Below are positions 35,293 to 44,276 of a stretch of DNA of 64,000 nucleotides, piece after piece. The DNA lies in NCBI GenBank assembly GCA_902616715.1, contig CACMTR010000001.1:310001-374000 (forward strand). Reading direction: 5' to 3'. Both the position numbers and the translations under genes were made by a program. Under the pieces are notes generated by a model, which was not told the origin of the DNA, made no database searches, and saw only the letters and a program-made list of their open reading frames with translations. Source of the stretch: an uncultured SAR86 cluster bacterium (lineage in GTDB: Bacteria; Pseudomonadota; Gammaproteobacteria; Magnimaribacterales; AG-339-G14). The stretch's first letter is position 1. Each line of letters opens with the position of its first letter.

Positions 35293-37701
35293 ATGGAAAA
35301 GAAAAATTATTTAAAACACTCCCTTATCTTATTATTAACCGTCTTTTTTAGTGGATACTCTGCTTCTCAAGCTTTTTTAGAAGAAGTTATTGTTACGACT
35401 GAAAAAAGAACTGAGAGCGTCCAAGACGTATCTCAAGCTGTCACAGCAATAACGTCATCTGAGATTGAAACCAAGAATATAAATTCTATGGTTGACTTAA
35501 GTGCTATCGTACCTGGCGTAACTGTTGCTAAAAACGAAGGTTATAAAACTGTTATTTCAATTCGTGGAATTGGTAACGAAACTAACCAAAATGCAATTGC
35601 TGCACCTTCCGTTGCCTTTCATTTAGATGGAGTATTTATTGCTTCACCATTTTCTTTATTAACTGATTTTGTTGATATAGATAGAATAGAAGTTATTAGA
35701 GGACCTCAAGGTACTTTATTCGGTCAAAATTCTACTGCAGGAGCAATTAATGTCGTTACTTCTGCGCCTTCTTTAGATGAAGAATCAAGTGTGTTGAAGA
35801 TGTCTATAGGTAATTACAACATGAAGAAATTGACAACTTCATTTAATGTGCCAATTTCTGATTCTGTAGCAACCAGTTTTTCATTTTCTGGTCACAAACG
35901 CGATGGGTATGCTTTTAATACTACCTTGCAACAAGAATTAGACGATGCCAATGACTTTAGTATGAGGAATGATTGGTATTTCCAATTGTCTGATACATCT
36001 TCCCTAAGACTTTTTGGTCAATACTATGACATGGACCGAAATGGTTCTGCTATGAAAGGTATTGATGATCTTACACCTGATCCAAGAGAACTTGATCAAG
36101 ACGCTCCATCCATGCAAGTTTTAACTTCTTCAATTTATGCTGCAATCTTTGAACAAGATTTAGGTTTTGCAAATTTAAAAGTGCTCGCAAGCTCTCAAAG
36201 AGATGACATCACTGTGAGAAGAGATAACGATAGACATTCTTATGGAACTACTGCAACGTCTATTCCTCCCTTAAACACAGGAACTTATCCTTCAGCGGAA
36301 TATAGATTTGAATCTTCTTTAGTAGAAACTACAACTTTCGAAGTCAACTTAGTTTCAAATGAACCTCTCATGGACGGTAAATTAGACTGGACCGTCGGTG
36401 CGTTTTATATGGAACATGAAATTCAAAATAAAATAAGAGAGTATATTAGTTTTGATAACAATATTATTGAATATGTTTGTAGTGAGCCTTTCGCAGATAC
36501 ATCCGTTCCAGGAACTTTGGCAACAAACAGTGTTACGGTTGCAGATTTTGCTAACCCGAATGGTGTAGTAGGTGACGGTACAGCAACTTGTTTCGTAGTT
36601 GGTGGAGAAGTTCCTACTTTCCAAGCTGAGTTAGGATTTGTAACTGATGCTTTTCCATCTAGAGAATCGTTATCTTTTTATGGTGAAACTACATATAACT
36701 TTAGCGACGATTTAAGACTAGTTTCTGGATTAAGGTATACCGACGACGCGTTTGCAACTGCAGTAGGTAATTTTTTCGCATTTGAAACAAATGGAACAAT
36801 AACCAGGGTAGATGAATCAGCTGAAGAGGTTACTGGAAAAGCAACTATTGAGTATGATTTTCAGGACGATGCAATGTATTACATTTCTGCCGTGAGAGGT
36901 TACAAACCTGGCGGAACGAATCTAACATTCGGTTTTACTGTTGCGCAAGATGCAGCTGCTGGCAGAGCTCAAGTAGCACCTTTGGTCTTTCCAACTTTTG
37001 AAGCGGAAACTGTTGATTCCATAGAATTTGGTCTTAAAGCTGACTTTTATGACGGAAGAGCTAGAGCTAACTTAGCTTTCTTTGATTACACTTATGAAAA
37101 CTTGCAAGTTCAAGCTACTGATCCGGACGTATTTCAAGGAGGAGTAGTTAATATTCCAGAATCTGAAGTGTCTGGTGCTGAATTAGAGCTAACCGGTATT
37201 CTTACCGATTCACTCACGTTAGATGCTAATTTTTCTTTCTTAGATACAGAAATAACTGAATCTTTTATCTTTTTAGATAATGTGGATGCTCAACAACACT
37301 TCTTTGGTGCTGAAGCAGCTCGTGATGCTTTAAAATCAGATATCAAAGGCAATGAGTTAGCAAAGTCTCCTGAGTACACTGCTGACATTAGTCTAAGTCA
37401 AGTAACAGATTTTCCATCAGGAATTAGTATGACATCAACTCTTCAATATATTTATCGAGGTGAATTTTTTCAGAGAGTAGCAAATAAACCTGCACAAGAT
37501 TTTATTCCAGCTTACGAAATATTTAATTTAACTTTTGCTGTAGATCTAAACGATACTTTGTCTTTAGACATAGTTTTTGCAAACTTAACTGATGAAGATG
37601 GTATTAATTCAAGCATGACAGACGTATTTGGAGTTGGAGCGACAGGTATAGAGCTTATTCCTCCAAGACAATTTTTTACAAGATTTAGCGTAGACTTTTA
37701 A
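35293..37701 (+). CDS. TonB-dependent outer-membrane receptor
   Basis: An 802-residue receptor. The signal peptide is about 1-27, then a TonB box-like LEEVIVTTEKR. The plug (about 40-155) contains SIRGIGNETNQN, VAFHLDGVFIA and the RIEVIRGPQGTLFGQNSTAGAINV signature. The C-terminal strand ends in FFTRFSVDF. It resembles the large family of marine receptors often loosely annotated as siderophore receptors; ligand unknown. It is followed by a palindrome at 37725 and the purine phosphoribosyltransferase operon. Confidence 0.9.
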   Translation: MEKKNYLKHSLILLLTVFFSGYSASQAFLEEVIVTTEKRTESVQDVSQAVTAITSSEIETKNINSMVDLSAIVPGVTVAKNEGYKTVISIRGIGNETNQNAIAAPSVAFHLDGVFIASPFSLLTDFVDIDRIEVIRGPQGTLFGQNSTAGAINVVTSAPSLDEESSVLKMSIGNYNMKKLTTSFNVPISDSVATSFSFSGHKRDGYAFNTTLQQELDDANDFSMRNDWYFQLSDTSSLRLFGQYYDMDRNGSAMKGIDDLTPDPRELDQDAPSMQVLTSSIYAAIFEQDLGFANLKVLASSQRDDITVRRDNDRHSYGTTATSIPPLNTGTYPSAEYRFESSLVETTTFEVNLVSNEPLMDGKLDWTVGAFYMEHEIQNKIREYISFDNNIIEYVCSEPFADTSVPGTLATNSVTVADFANPNGVVGDGTATCFVVGGEVPTFQAELGFVTDAFPSRESLSFYGETTYNFSDDLRLVSGLRYTDDAFATAVGNFFAFETNGTITRVDESAEEVTGKATIEYDFQDDAMYYISAVRGYKPGGTNLTFGFTVAQDAAAGRAQVAPLVFPTFEAETVDSIEFGLKADFYDGRARANLAFFDYTYENLQVQATDPDVFQGGVVNIPESEVSGAELELTGILTDSLTLDANFSFLDTEITESFIFLDNVDAQQHFFGAEAARDALKSDIKGNELAKSPEYTADISLSQVTDFPSGISMTSTLQYIYRGEFFQRVANKPAQDFIPAYEIFNLTFAVDLNDTLSLDIVFANLTDEDGINSSMTDVFGVGATGIELIPPRQFFTRFSVDF

Positions 37702-37724
37702 TCTATCGATCTTGAAAACTTTAA

Positions 37725-37748
37725 TTTCTTGAATTGATCTTCAAGAAA
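37725..37748 (+). promoter_or_regulatory. Perfect 9-bp dyad before the phosphoribosyltransferase-P450 operon
   Basis: TTTCTTGAA (37725-37733) and TTCAAGAAA (37740-37748) flank TTGATC. An additional CTTGAA half-site occurs at 37711. The dyad ends two nt before TATAAT (37750-37755), where an operator covering the -35 region would sit. There is no T tract, so it is a poor terminator, although it could form an mRNA 3' hairpin for the receptor gene. Confidence 0.5.
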
Positions 37749-37749
37749 G

Positions 37750-37755
37750 TATAAT
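37750..37755 (+). promoter_or_regulatory. -10 element of the phosphoribosyltransferase operon
   Basis: A perfect TATAAT ends nine nt before the ATG at 37765, with no Shine-Dalgarno in between. It predicts a leader of about three nt. Confidence 0.5.
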
Positions 37756-37764
37756 AAATAGTTT

Positions 37765-38331
37765 ATGGACAAATTATTTATTACCGCCGACGAACTCTTA
37801 AAAGATTCATTCAAGCTTGCTTGGATGATCTTTGAGAGTGGCTTCAAGCCAAACTATATTGTCGGAGTTTGGAGAGGGGGAGCTCCAGTAGGAATAGCTA
37901 TTCAAGAATTTTTAAAAGTTCTAGGTATAAAATCTGATCACATAGCTATTCGCACAGCTTATTACGAAGGCATAGATGAGAGAAAGGATGCTGTCGAAGT
38001 TTATGGTCTTAATTATGTTATCAAAAAATTAGAATCTGAAGATAAACTTTTAATAGTGGATGATGTGCATGACACTGGAAACTCAATCAAACAGGTAATT
38101 AATGATTTAACTACTGCTTGCAAAAAAAATACTCCCGAAATTAAAGTTGCAACCCCATATTTTAAACCCAATAAAAATGAAACTGATTTAAAGCCTGATT
38201 TTTTCATTCACGAAACTGATCAATGGTTAATTTTCCCTCATGAACTCGATGGCCTTACTTTTGAAGAAATTGAAGAGTACAAGCCAGAATTAAAAGATCT
38301 AACTTCAAAAATTAAAGAAGTTCTTAAATGA
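37765..38331 (+). CDS. Purine-type phosphoribosyltransferase
   Basis: A 188-residue type I phosphoribosyltransferase that should join a purine base (hypoxanthine, guanine or xanthine) to PRPP. The PRPP-binding motif is LLIVDDVHDTGNS (95-107), and VGVWRGGAPVG (33-43) is the pyrophosphate loop. The C-terminal DQWLIFPHE resembles archaeal and yeast xanthine/hypoxanthine enzymes more than E. coli Hpt. Its stop overlaps the P450 start by four nt (ATGA). With PpnP and the NCS2 permease nearby, a salvage role is likely. Confidence 0.85.
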   Translation: MDKLFITADELLKDSFKLAWMIFESGFKPNYIVGVWRGGAPVGIAIQEFLKVLGIKSDHIAIRTAYYEGIDERKDAVEVYGLNYVIKKLESEDKLLIVDDVHDTGNSIKQVINDLTTACKKNTPEIKVATPYFKPNKNETDLKPDFFIHETDQWLIFPHELDGLTFEEIEEYKPELKDLTSKIKEVLK

Positions 38332-39629
38332 AAGAATTTATAAATTCGATAAGAATTTTTCTTATTTATAGAGCTTATAAATTTATGGTAATTTTTGAAC
38401 GATTAGCTAATCGAGGTTTTGCTTTAGATATTTTTTCAAAAAAATTTCAAAAAAACCCTTATCAGACCTACTCAAAAATGAGATCGATAGATCCAATTTA
38501 TCACTCAAAACCAACATTTTTAAGATGGGTTACCAAAATGAGCTTAGTGCAGGAAATGTTAAGAGATGAAAGATTCAGTGTAGATGATAGGAAATATCCT
38601 ATAGCTAAATTAAGACGTAAAGAACTTGCTAGGGATGGTAGAGAAATCATGCTCGATCAATTCGAAAATCCAAGCATTTTAAAATTAGATCCACCAGATC
38701 ATTCAAGAATAAGAAAGTTGGTTTCTTATGGATTTACCAATCGATATATAAAATCTCTCGAAACTAAAATTGATGAAACAATTGATCAATGTCTAGACTT
38801 TACTCACAATCAAGATCAATTTGACTTAATGGGGGTTTTAGCGAAGCCTTTACCGGCGATAGTAATAGCTAAAATGATGGGATTACCAGATTCAGATCTA
38901 AATCAATTTCAAACTTGGTCTGAAAATTTACTCCAAGAAGTCGGAGGCATTGGGTCCTCGGTAAAAAAAAGAAAATTAGCCAGAGATGCTTACGAAGATC
39001 TAATAAGGTATTTTGAAAAAATCATCATTGAAAGAAAAGATAATCCTGGAGACGATTTTATCGGTAAGTTAATTCAAGCCGAAGAAGAGGGCGACAAACT
39101 AAACGTGAAAGAAATGTATGGAACTTGTTTGCTTTTATTAATCGCTGGACATGAAACTACCACACGACTAATTGGAAATGGACTTTATTCATTGATGAAA
39201 AATCCAGATCAATACGAGTTAATAAAAAAAGATTTTTCTTTAATTCCAAATGCTATCGAAGAAATGTTGAGATATGAACCACCCGTGCATGCAACTGTTA
39301 GATTTGCTTATGCTGACATGGATTACGAAGGGAGGTTTTATAAAAGAGGCACTCCCTTTGCAATTAGTATAGCTGGAGCAAACCGAGACCCTGAAGCAAA
39401 TGGAAATCCAAATGAATTTAATATTTTAAGAGAACAAATTAAACATGTCTCTTTTGGTTACGGACCTCATATGTGTATTGGAGCAAGCTTAGCAAGAATT
39501 GAATCTAAATTAGTGTTTGAAAAAATCTTTGAGAGGTTTCCTGACTTAAAGCTAACAGAATCTGAACCCAGCTGGCAGAAAAATTTTATTTTCAGAGGCT
39601 TTGATAATCTTCTAGTTAAAACTCATTGA
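38328..39629 (+). CDS. Cytochrome P450
   Basis: A 433-residue soluble bacterial-type P450 that hydroxylates an unknown organic substrate. The I-helix oxygen-activation motif is AGHETT (273-278), the K-helix ExxR is Glu312-Met-Leu-Arg315, and the haem-binding signature is FGYGPHMCIG (376-385) with Cys383 as thiolate ligand. DPPDHSRIRKLV is the C-helix motif. No ferredoxin or reductase gene is adjacent, so electrons must come from elsewhere. It is coupled to the phosphoribosyltransferase upstream (ATGA) and a small membrane protein downstream (TTGA). Confidence 0.95.
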   Translation: MKEFINSIRIFLIYRAYKFMVIFERLANRGFALDIFSKKFQKNPYQTYSKMRSIDPIYHSKPTFLRWVTKMSLVQEMLRDERFSVDDRKYPIAKLRRKELARDGREIMLDQFENPSILKLDPPDHSRIRKLVSYGFTNRYIKSLETKIDETIDQCLDFTHNQDQFDLMGVLAKPLPAIVIAKMMGLPDSDLNQFQTWSENLLQEVGGIGSSVKKRKLARDAYEDLIRYFEKIIIERKDNPGDDFIGKLIQAEEEGDKLNVKEMYGTCLLLLIAGHETTTRLIGNGLYSLMKNPDQYELIKKDFSLIPNAIEEMLRYEPPVHATVRFAYADMDYEGRFYKRGTPFAISIAGANRDPEANGNPNEFNILREQIKHVSFGYGPHMCIGASLARIESKLVFEKIFERFPDLKLTESEPSWQKNFIFRGFDNLLVKTH

Positions 39630-39952
39630 AAAACAAATTGATTAAACTTTGTCTTGGTATTCTTGGAGGTTTTTTTATTATTGGTACCGTCTTATTTACT
39701 ATTTTTGTACCGATTAGTTTCTTAAAACCTGATCCTTCGTTCTTTGATTTTGTTTTAGCTATCTTTTTTGTCTATGTGACGTACTATTTGTCGATGGAAC
39801 TTAAGAGTTTTGATAAAACTAAACCTTTTCCTGGCATGATTTTTCATTATGATTCTCAAAAATATTACTTTTCTAAAAGATGGTTTTTTTCATGTGGTGT
39901 GTTATTTTTTAGTCTATCAGCATTATTTAAAATTCAAGGATTTTTTGTTTAA
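39626..39952 (+). CDS. Small membrane protein after the P450
   Basis: A 108-residue protein from TTG 39626, overlapping the P450 stop by four nt. Hydrophobic segments lie near 8-30, 40-57 and 88-105, separated by a polar stretch (SFDKTKPFPGMIFHYDSQKYY). No family is recognised. It is the first of three consecutive small membrane genes joined by minimal overlaps. Confidence 0.6.
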   Translation: MKNKLIKLCLGILGGFFIIGTVLFTIFVPISFLKPDPSFFDFVLAIFFVYVTYYLSMELKSFDKTKPFPGMIFHYDSQKYYFSKRWFFSCGVLFFSLSALFKIQGFFV

Positions 39953-40131
39953 TGGGTGATTTGATTGTATTTGTTTCTTTTTGGACTATGTGGGCTTTGA
40001 TAAGTTATTTTATTGTCCAAATTTATTCAGAATCAAGAATTCAAGAAGAAAATAGAAATAAATTATTAGAAATCCTTGCATCAATAGGGTTTGGATTATT
40101 AGTTAATCTTATTCTATTTATTGTGTATTAA
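39952..40131 (+). CDS. Very small membrane protein (59 residues)
   Basis: ATG 39952 overlaps the previous stop by one nt (TAATG). It starts MGDLIVFVSFWTMWALISYF and has two hydrophobic segments (about 4-24 and 42-59) around a charged loop (SESRIQEENRNKLLE). The layout is like that of the 56-residue protein at 42699, with a shared Asn-Arg plus Glu loop before the second helix, so they may be related. No function is known. Confidence 0.55.
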   Translation: MGDLIVFVSFWTMWALISYFIVQIYSESRIQEENRNKLLEILASIGFGLLVNLILFIVY

Positions 40132-40140
40132 AATTAATTG

Positions 40141-40260
40141 ATGAAATACTTCTTGATAGTTTTATTATTAATAATCTCAAGTACAGTCGGAATTTATTAT
40201 TATGTTCAACATGAAGTATTAGAGGCAGTTGGTTTAGAAATGGGCGGACACGATCATTAA
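40141..40260 (+). CDS. Single-helix micropeptide with a HDH tail (39 residues)
   Basis: ATG 40141 to TAA 40260. One N-terminal membrane segment (YFLIVLLLIISSTVGIYYY) is followed by a short polar tail ending in GGHDH. The tail could bind metal, but this is only suggested by composition. It lies nine nt after the previous gene and two nt before hflX, so it is within the operon. It could also be a spurious ORF, though the tight packing argues for a real gene. Confidence 0.5.
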   Translation: MKYFLIVLLLIISSTVGIYYYVQHEVLEAVGLEMGGHDH

Positions 40261-40262
40261 TA

Positions 40263-41552
40263 ATGAATCAGAATTTTGAAAGCAAAGTAATCATAATTAA
40301 TTCTATCTTTGGAAATTTGTTAGATTTTTCATCAAGAGACGTCTTTGATGAATTCAAAGAATTGGTTTTCTCGAGTGAAGCTGAAATTATCGAAGAATTT
40401 AATTTCAACCAAAAAAAAATCAATTCTAAATATTTCATCGGTAAGGGTAAATTAGAAGAGATAAAAAAAGTTGTAGATAAACAGAACATAAATTTAATTA
40501 TTTTTAATCATAATCTTTCACCGTCTCAAGAAAGAAATATTGAATCTTTTTTAAAAACTAGGGTTTTGGATAGAACAGGCTTAATTTTAGACATTTTTGC
40601 AAAGAGGGCTTTCAGCCATATCGGTAAACTCCAAGTGGAATTGGCACAGTTGAACCATTTATCAACGAGATTGGTAAGGGGGTGGAGTCACTTAGAAAGG
40701 CAAAAAGGCGGGATTGGTTTGCGAGGTCCAGGAGAAACACAATTAGAGACGGATCGAAGGTTAATTTCACAAAGAATAACAAATATCAAAAAAAGACTAG
40801 AGAAAAGTCATCAACAAAAGAATTTGAATAGATATGCCAGAAAAAAGGGAAGAAGTCATACTGTGGGAATTGTTGGATATACAAATGCTGGTAAAACAAC
40901 ACTTTTTAATAAGCTCACTGGTTCTAAAGAATTTGAAGCTGATAAATTATTTGCAACATTAGATACAGTTACCCGAAAAAATTTGGTTCCTGGTTCAGAG
41001 TCGATTATTTATGTTGATACAGTTGGATTTATATCAGATCTCCCAACTACATTAATTGAATCATTTAAGGCAACTCTGGATGATTTAAAGTCAGCGGATT
41101 TATTACTACACGTGGTTGATGTAAGTGATAAAAATTTTAAAAATAAAATTCACGAAGTAAATAAAGTTCTATCAGAAATAAAAGCTGATGATATTCCTCA
41201 AATACTCGTAAGAAACAAAATAGATATTAATGATTATGATGAAAATGATGTCATTACTCCTTTAAATTCTGTTGCTGTTTCAGCTAAAGAAGGAATAGGA
41301 ATAGAAACACTTAAAGACTTAGTGTCCAATCATGCAAATAGAGGTTTATTCAGAGGTAAATTATTTATAAATTTCAGAAATTCTAAATTGCGATCCGAAT
41401 GCTACAGAAAGGCTAAAATATATGAAGACAAAGAACTAAATAATGGATGGTTATTAGATTTGACAATTGGAAATAACGATCTTAAAAAAATCTTGTTCTT
41501 TGAAGGTGTCGAGATAATTGAATCTGATACTTATTTAAATACAAAACTATAA
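40263..41552 (+). CDS. hflX: GTPase HflX, ribosome-associated
   Basis: Ribosome-splitting or rescue GTPase active under stress. The 429-residue protein has the N-terminal HflX domain with YFIGKGKLEEI and the linker motif GGIGLRGPGETQLETDRR. G1 is GYTNAGKT (205-212), G3 is VDTVGF and G4 is NKID. The 2-nt gap from the upstream micropeptide is notable because hflX normally follows hfq, which is not here. Identification is strong. Confidence 0.95.
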   Translation: MNQNFESKVIIINSIFGNLLDFSSRDVFDEFKELVFSSEAEIIEEFNFNQKKINSKYFIGKGKLEEIKKVVDKQNINLIIFNHNLSPSQERNIESFLKTRVLDRTGLILDIFAKRAFSHIGKLQVELAQLNHLSTRLVRGWSHLERQKGGIGLRGPGETQLETDRRLISQRITNIKKRLEKSHQQKNLNRYARKKGRSHTVGIVGYTNAGKTTLFNKLTGSKEFEADKLFATLDTVTRKNLVPGSESIIYVDTVGFISDLPTTLIESFKATLDDLKSADLLLHVVDVSDKNFKNKIHEVNKVLSEIKADDIPQILVRNKIDINDYDENDVITPLNSVAVSAKEGIGIETLKDLVSNHANRGLFRGKLFINFRNSKLRSECYRKAKIYEDKELNNGWLLDLTIGNNDLKKILFFEGVEIIESDTYLNTKL

Positions 41553-41603
41553 TTTATAAAATTTTGAATCAATTCTTGAGTTAAAATAAAATAAAGTTTA
41601 ATT

Positions 41604-42497
41604 ATGGCTTCTCTTAAACACTTAAATGCCAATGCATCAACTGATGAAATATTGTCTGTTTTAGATGAAGATGCAGGGTTGATAATAGATAATTTAATTG
41701 ATCAAGATCAAGTAGATAGAATATCTACCGACCTAAATCCTTATTTAAAAATAGACGCCTTTGGCAGAGATGAATTTACTGGATTCAAAACAAAAAGAGT
41801 AGGAGCATTAATAGCTAGATCTGAAGCTTGCCAAGAACTCGCTCTTCATAAAAAAATAAATGAAATATCAAAGCTTTATTTAGAACCTCATGGCGACGGA
41901 TATCAGCTACATTTTACTTCTGCTGTTTGTATTGGTCCTGGAGAATCAAAGCAAATACTTCATCGGGACAGGGGAATTTGGGGTGGATATCTACCTAGAA
42001 AGGTTGAACCCTTGATGAGTACGATTTGGGCTATTACTGAATTTACAAAAGCTAATGGAGCCACGCAAGTTGTTCCAGGTTCTCATAAATGGGATAAAGA
42101 CAGAATCCCAAGAGAAGATGAAATTGCATATGCAGAAATGAAAGCCGGTTCGGTTCTTTTATATACGGGAACTGTTCTACACGGAGGCGGACAGAATGAA
42201 ACTCACAATGAATCACGAACCGGAGTTTTTTTACACTACGCTTTAAATTGGTTGCGACAAGAAGAAAATCAGTATCTCTCTTGTCCACCAGACATTGCTA
42301 AAAATCTTTCACCTGAAATAAGATCTCTAATAGGATATTCGAAGGGGGGTTATGTTTTAGGATTTTATTCTGACCCTCATGATAAATCTGCTAGTTTTGA
42401 GTCAGTTTCACCAGAAAATATGTTTAAAGATCATGTACAAGACGATTTTAGTTCATTGCCAGATCCCACAGAATTAGTCTCAAAATCAAATAAATAA
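41604..42497 (+). CDS. Phytanoyl-CoA dioxygenase (PhyH) family oxygenase
   Basis: A 297-residue Fe(II)/2-oxoglutarate oxygenase. Iron ligands are His120 and Asp122 in ILHRDRG and distal His193 in GTVLHGGGQN; Arg205 in ESRTGVF should bind 2-oxoglutarate. VVPGSHKWD is the conserved core strand. The PhyH family hydroxylates lipids, ectoine and many small molecules, so the substrate is undefined. It is followed by two tiny membrane protein genes. Confidence 0.88.
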   Translation: MASLKHLNANASTDEILSVLDEDAGLIIDNLIDQDQVDRISTDLNPYLKIDAFGRDEFTGFKTKRVGALIARSEACQELALHKKINEISKLYLEPHGDGYQLHFTSAVCIGPGESKQILHRDRGIWGGYLPRKVEPLMSTIWAITEFTKANGATQVVPGSHKWDKDRIPREDEIAYAEMKAGSVLLYTGTVLHGGGQNETHNESRTGVFLHYALNWLRQEENQYLSCPPDIAKNLSPEIRSLIGYSKGGYVLGFYSDPHDKSASFESVSPENMFKDHVQDDFSSLPDPTELVSKSNK

Positions 42498-42504
42498 CCA
42501 CTTT

Positions 42505-42699
42505 ATGTTAATAGAACTATTTGTTACTGCTTCCATTTCTTTGATGCTAGCTTTATTTTCTTTTTTATTTTTTGGAACAATGACTTCTTATAACTTAGCA
42601 GTAAGAACTTTATCTTTTTTAGTAGTTGTATCTACTTTATGGTGGACGTTTGGACTTTCAATAGTCTTTGAGGGTAATTCAGTAATGTTAAGATACTAA
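42505..42699 (+). CDS. Small membrane protein (64 residues)
   Basis: Two predicted helices: about 4-25 (FVTASISLMLALFSFLFFG) and 35-55. No family is recognised. It lies seven nt downstream of the PhyH gene, and its stop overlaps the next start by one nt (TAATG). Confidence 0.55.
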   Translation: MLIELFVTASISLMLALFSFLFFGTMTSYNLAVRTLSFLVVVSTLWWTFGLSIVFEGNSVMLRY

Positions 42700-42869
42700 T
42701 GTATTTCGTAAACTGGATTGTCTTATCAATTATTTATTATTTTCTTTTGAAATTATTCTTAAATTCAAAATACTATGACGGAAATAGAAGTAATATTCAG
42801 GAAGTTTTATTGGCTATTGTATTAGGATCTATTACTTCAACCTTCATAATTTACGGATTTAATAATTAA
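42699..42869 (+). CDS. Very small membrane protein (56 residues)
   Basis: ATG 42699 to TAA 42869, with one-nt overlaps at both ends (TAATG into and out of the gene). It starts MYFVNWIVLSIIYYFLLKLF; a polar loop (NSKYYDGNRSNIQE) precedes a second hydrophobic segment. The layout resembles the 59-residue protein at 39952. No function is known. The precise overlap with the Sir2 gene argues that it is translated. Confidence 0.55.
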   Translation: MYFVNWIVLSIIYYFLLKLFLNSKYYDGNRSNIQEVLLAIVLGSITSTFIIYGFNN

Positions 42870-43603
42870 TGGAGATCTTTAAGGAATTAATCAATAATTG
42901 TAAGTATCCTGTTTTCTTCACTGGTGCTGGTATAAGCACTGACTCTGGAATACCAGATTTTAGGGGTCCTCAAGGATTTTGGAAAACAAATAAGCCAATT
43001 TATTATCAAGATTTTATCTCCTCGGAAGAATCAAGAATTAAATATTGGGAACAAAGTATAAATTTCAAAAGTAACTTTGGCTCTTTTCTTCCTAATGATG
43101 GTCATAAAGCAATTAGTAAAATTATTAATCAAAAAAAACAAGGCCATTGCATTACTCAAAATGTCGATAACTTGCATCAAGATGGTGGATTGTCGTCTGA
43201 CGATGTAACTGAAATTCATGGAAATGCTACTTTTGCAGTCTGCGTTGATTGCAAAGAGAGAATAGACTTAAGTTTAATCCATGAAAAATTCAAGGAAACT
43301 CACGAACCACCTTTATGTAACTCATGCAATGGATATATAAAAACCGCAACTATTTCATTTGGACAGCCTATGCCAGAAAAAGAAATGCAAAGAGCACAAG
43401 TGGAATCATTAAAAGCAGATTTATTTGTAGTTGTTGGCTCTTCTTTAGTTGTATTTCCCGCAGCCTCTCTTCCATTAGTAGCCAAGGAAAATGGAGCAAA
43501 GCTGGTTATTATTAATCGAGAAAAAACAGATTTTGATAATCTAGCCGACTTAGTAATTAATGACAGCATTTCTAAAACTTTCAATGAAATTATTAATCAA
43601 TGA
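42869..43603 (+). CDS. NAD-dependent protein deacylase, Sir2 family
   Basis: Removes acyl groups from lysine using NAD+. The 244-residue protein has the NAD-binding motifs GAGIS (19-23), GIPDFRG (27-33) and TQNVDNLH (96-103), catalytic His117 in EIHGNA, and a zinc site formed by Cys125, Cys128, Cys150 and Cys153. FGQPMP and VVGSSLVVFPAASLP complete the Rossmann part. It is coupled to neighbours on both sides by one- and four-nt overlaps. A cobB-like role is likely, but acyl preference is unknown. Confidence 0.93.
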   Translation: MEIFKELINNCKYPVFFTGAGISTDSGIPDFRGPQGFWKTNKPIYYQDFISSEESRIKYWEQSINFKSNFGSFLPNDGHKAISKIINQKKQGHCITQNVDNLHQDGGLSSDDVTEIHGNATFAVCVDCKERIDLSLIHEKFKETHEPPLCNSCNGYIKTATISFGQPMPEKEMQRAQVESLKADLFVVVGSSLVVFPAASLPLVAKENGAKLVIINREKTDFDNLADLVINDSISKTFNEIINQ

Positions 43604-44256
43604 ATTTTTTGTTAGGTAGTACAGGATTAGTAGGTTCGCTCCTTGTACAAGAACTAAAAAATAACGAAGAAACTTTTTTAGCTATTAACAGAAGAAAAGT
43701 TGATTACTTATCTGACGACGAACAAGTGGTTATCGATGAAATAGATAACTTCAATTTTTTTGATGCAGGAAAGAGTTATATTTCCCTTGGATATCCCCTT
43801 AAATGGAATGAATTAATCTTTATGAAAAAAGAGACAAAGAAGTTGTTTTATAAAGTAGATTTCGAGCTTATTTTAAATTTAGCAAAAAAACTTAAAAAAA
43901 ATGGCTGTCATACTCTAGCGATTGTATCTGCTGTAGGCGCAAATAAATCATCAAATAATTACTATTTATCAATTAAGGGAAAACTAGAAGAAGAGCTGTT
44001 AAGAATGGGCTTTTCTAAGCTTATTTTTGCTAGACCAGGACATCTTCTGGGAAAAAGGGAGAAACCAAAAGACTTTGGTACTCATTTAATAGAATTATTT
44101 GGAAAAATTTCTGATCCTTTTTTAATAGGTAAGCTCAAAAAATTTAGAAATATTCAGGCAAAAATGGTTGCAGAATTATTAATTAAAGTAAGCTCTGAAG
44201 AATATAAAGACGATACATACATCATTGAATTTAACAAAATAAAAAAATTAACTTAG
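43600..44256 (+). CDS. NAD(P)-binding Rossmann-fold protein (SDR-like)
   Basis: A 218-residue protein opening with the dinucleotide motif LLGSTGLVGSLLVQEL. It has VSAVGANKSSNNYYLSIKGKLEEELL, where Tyr and Lys sit as in atypical short-chain dehydrogenases (Yx3K), and the ARPGHLLG segment. It resembles the HTATIP2/YbjT-like group. Substrate is unknown. Its start overlaps the Sir2 stop by four nt (ATGA). Confidence 0.75.
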   Translation: MNFLLGSTGLVGSLLVQELKNNEETFLAINRRKVDYLSDDEQVVIDEIDNFNFFDAGKSYISLGYPLKWNELIFMKKETKKLFYKVDFELILNLAKKLKKNGCHTLAIVSAVGANKSSNNYYLSIKGKLEEELLRMGFSKLIFARPGHLLGKREKPKDFGTHLIELFGKISDPFLIGKLKKFRNIQAKMVAELLIKVSSEEYKDDTYIIEFNKIKKLT

Positions 44257-44276
44257 GCTAGTTTAGTTTCTGCCGT

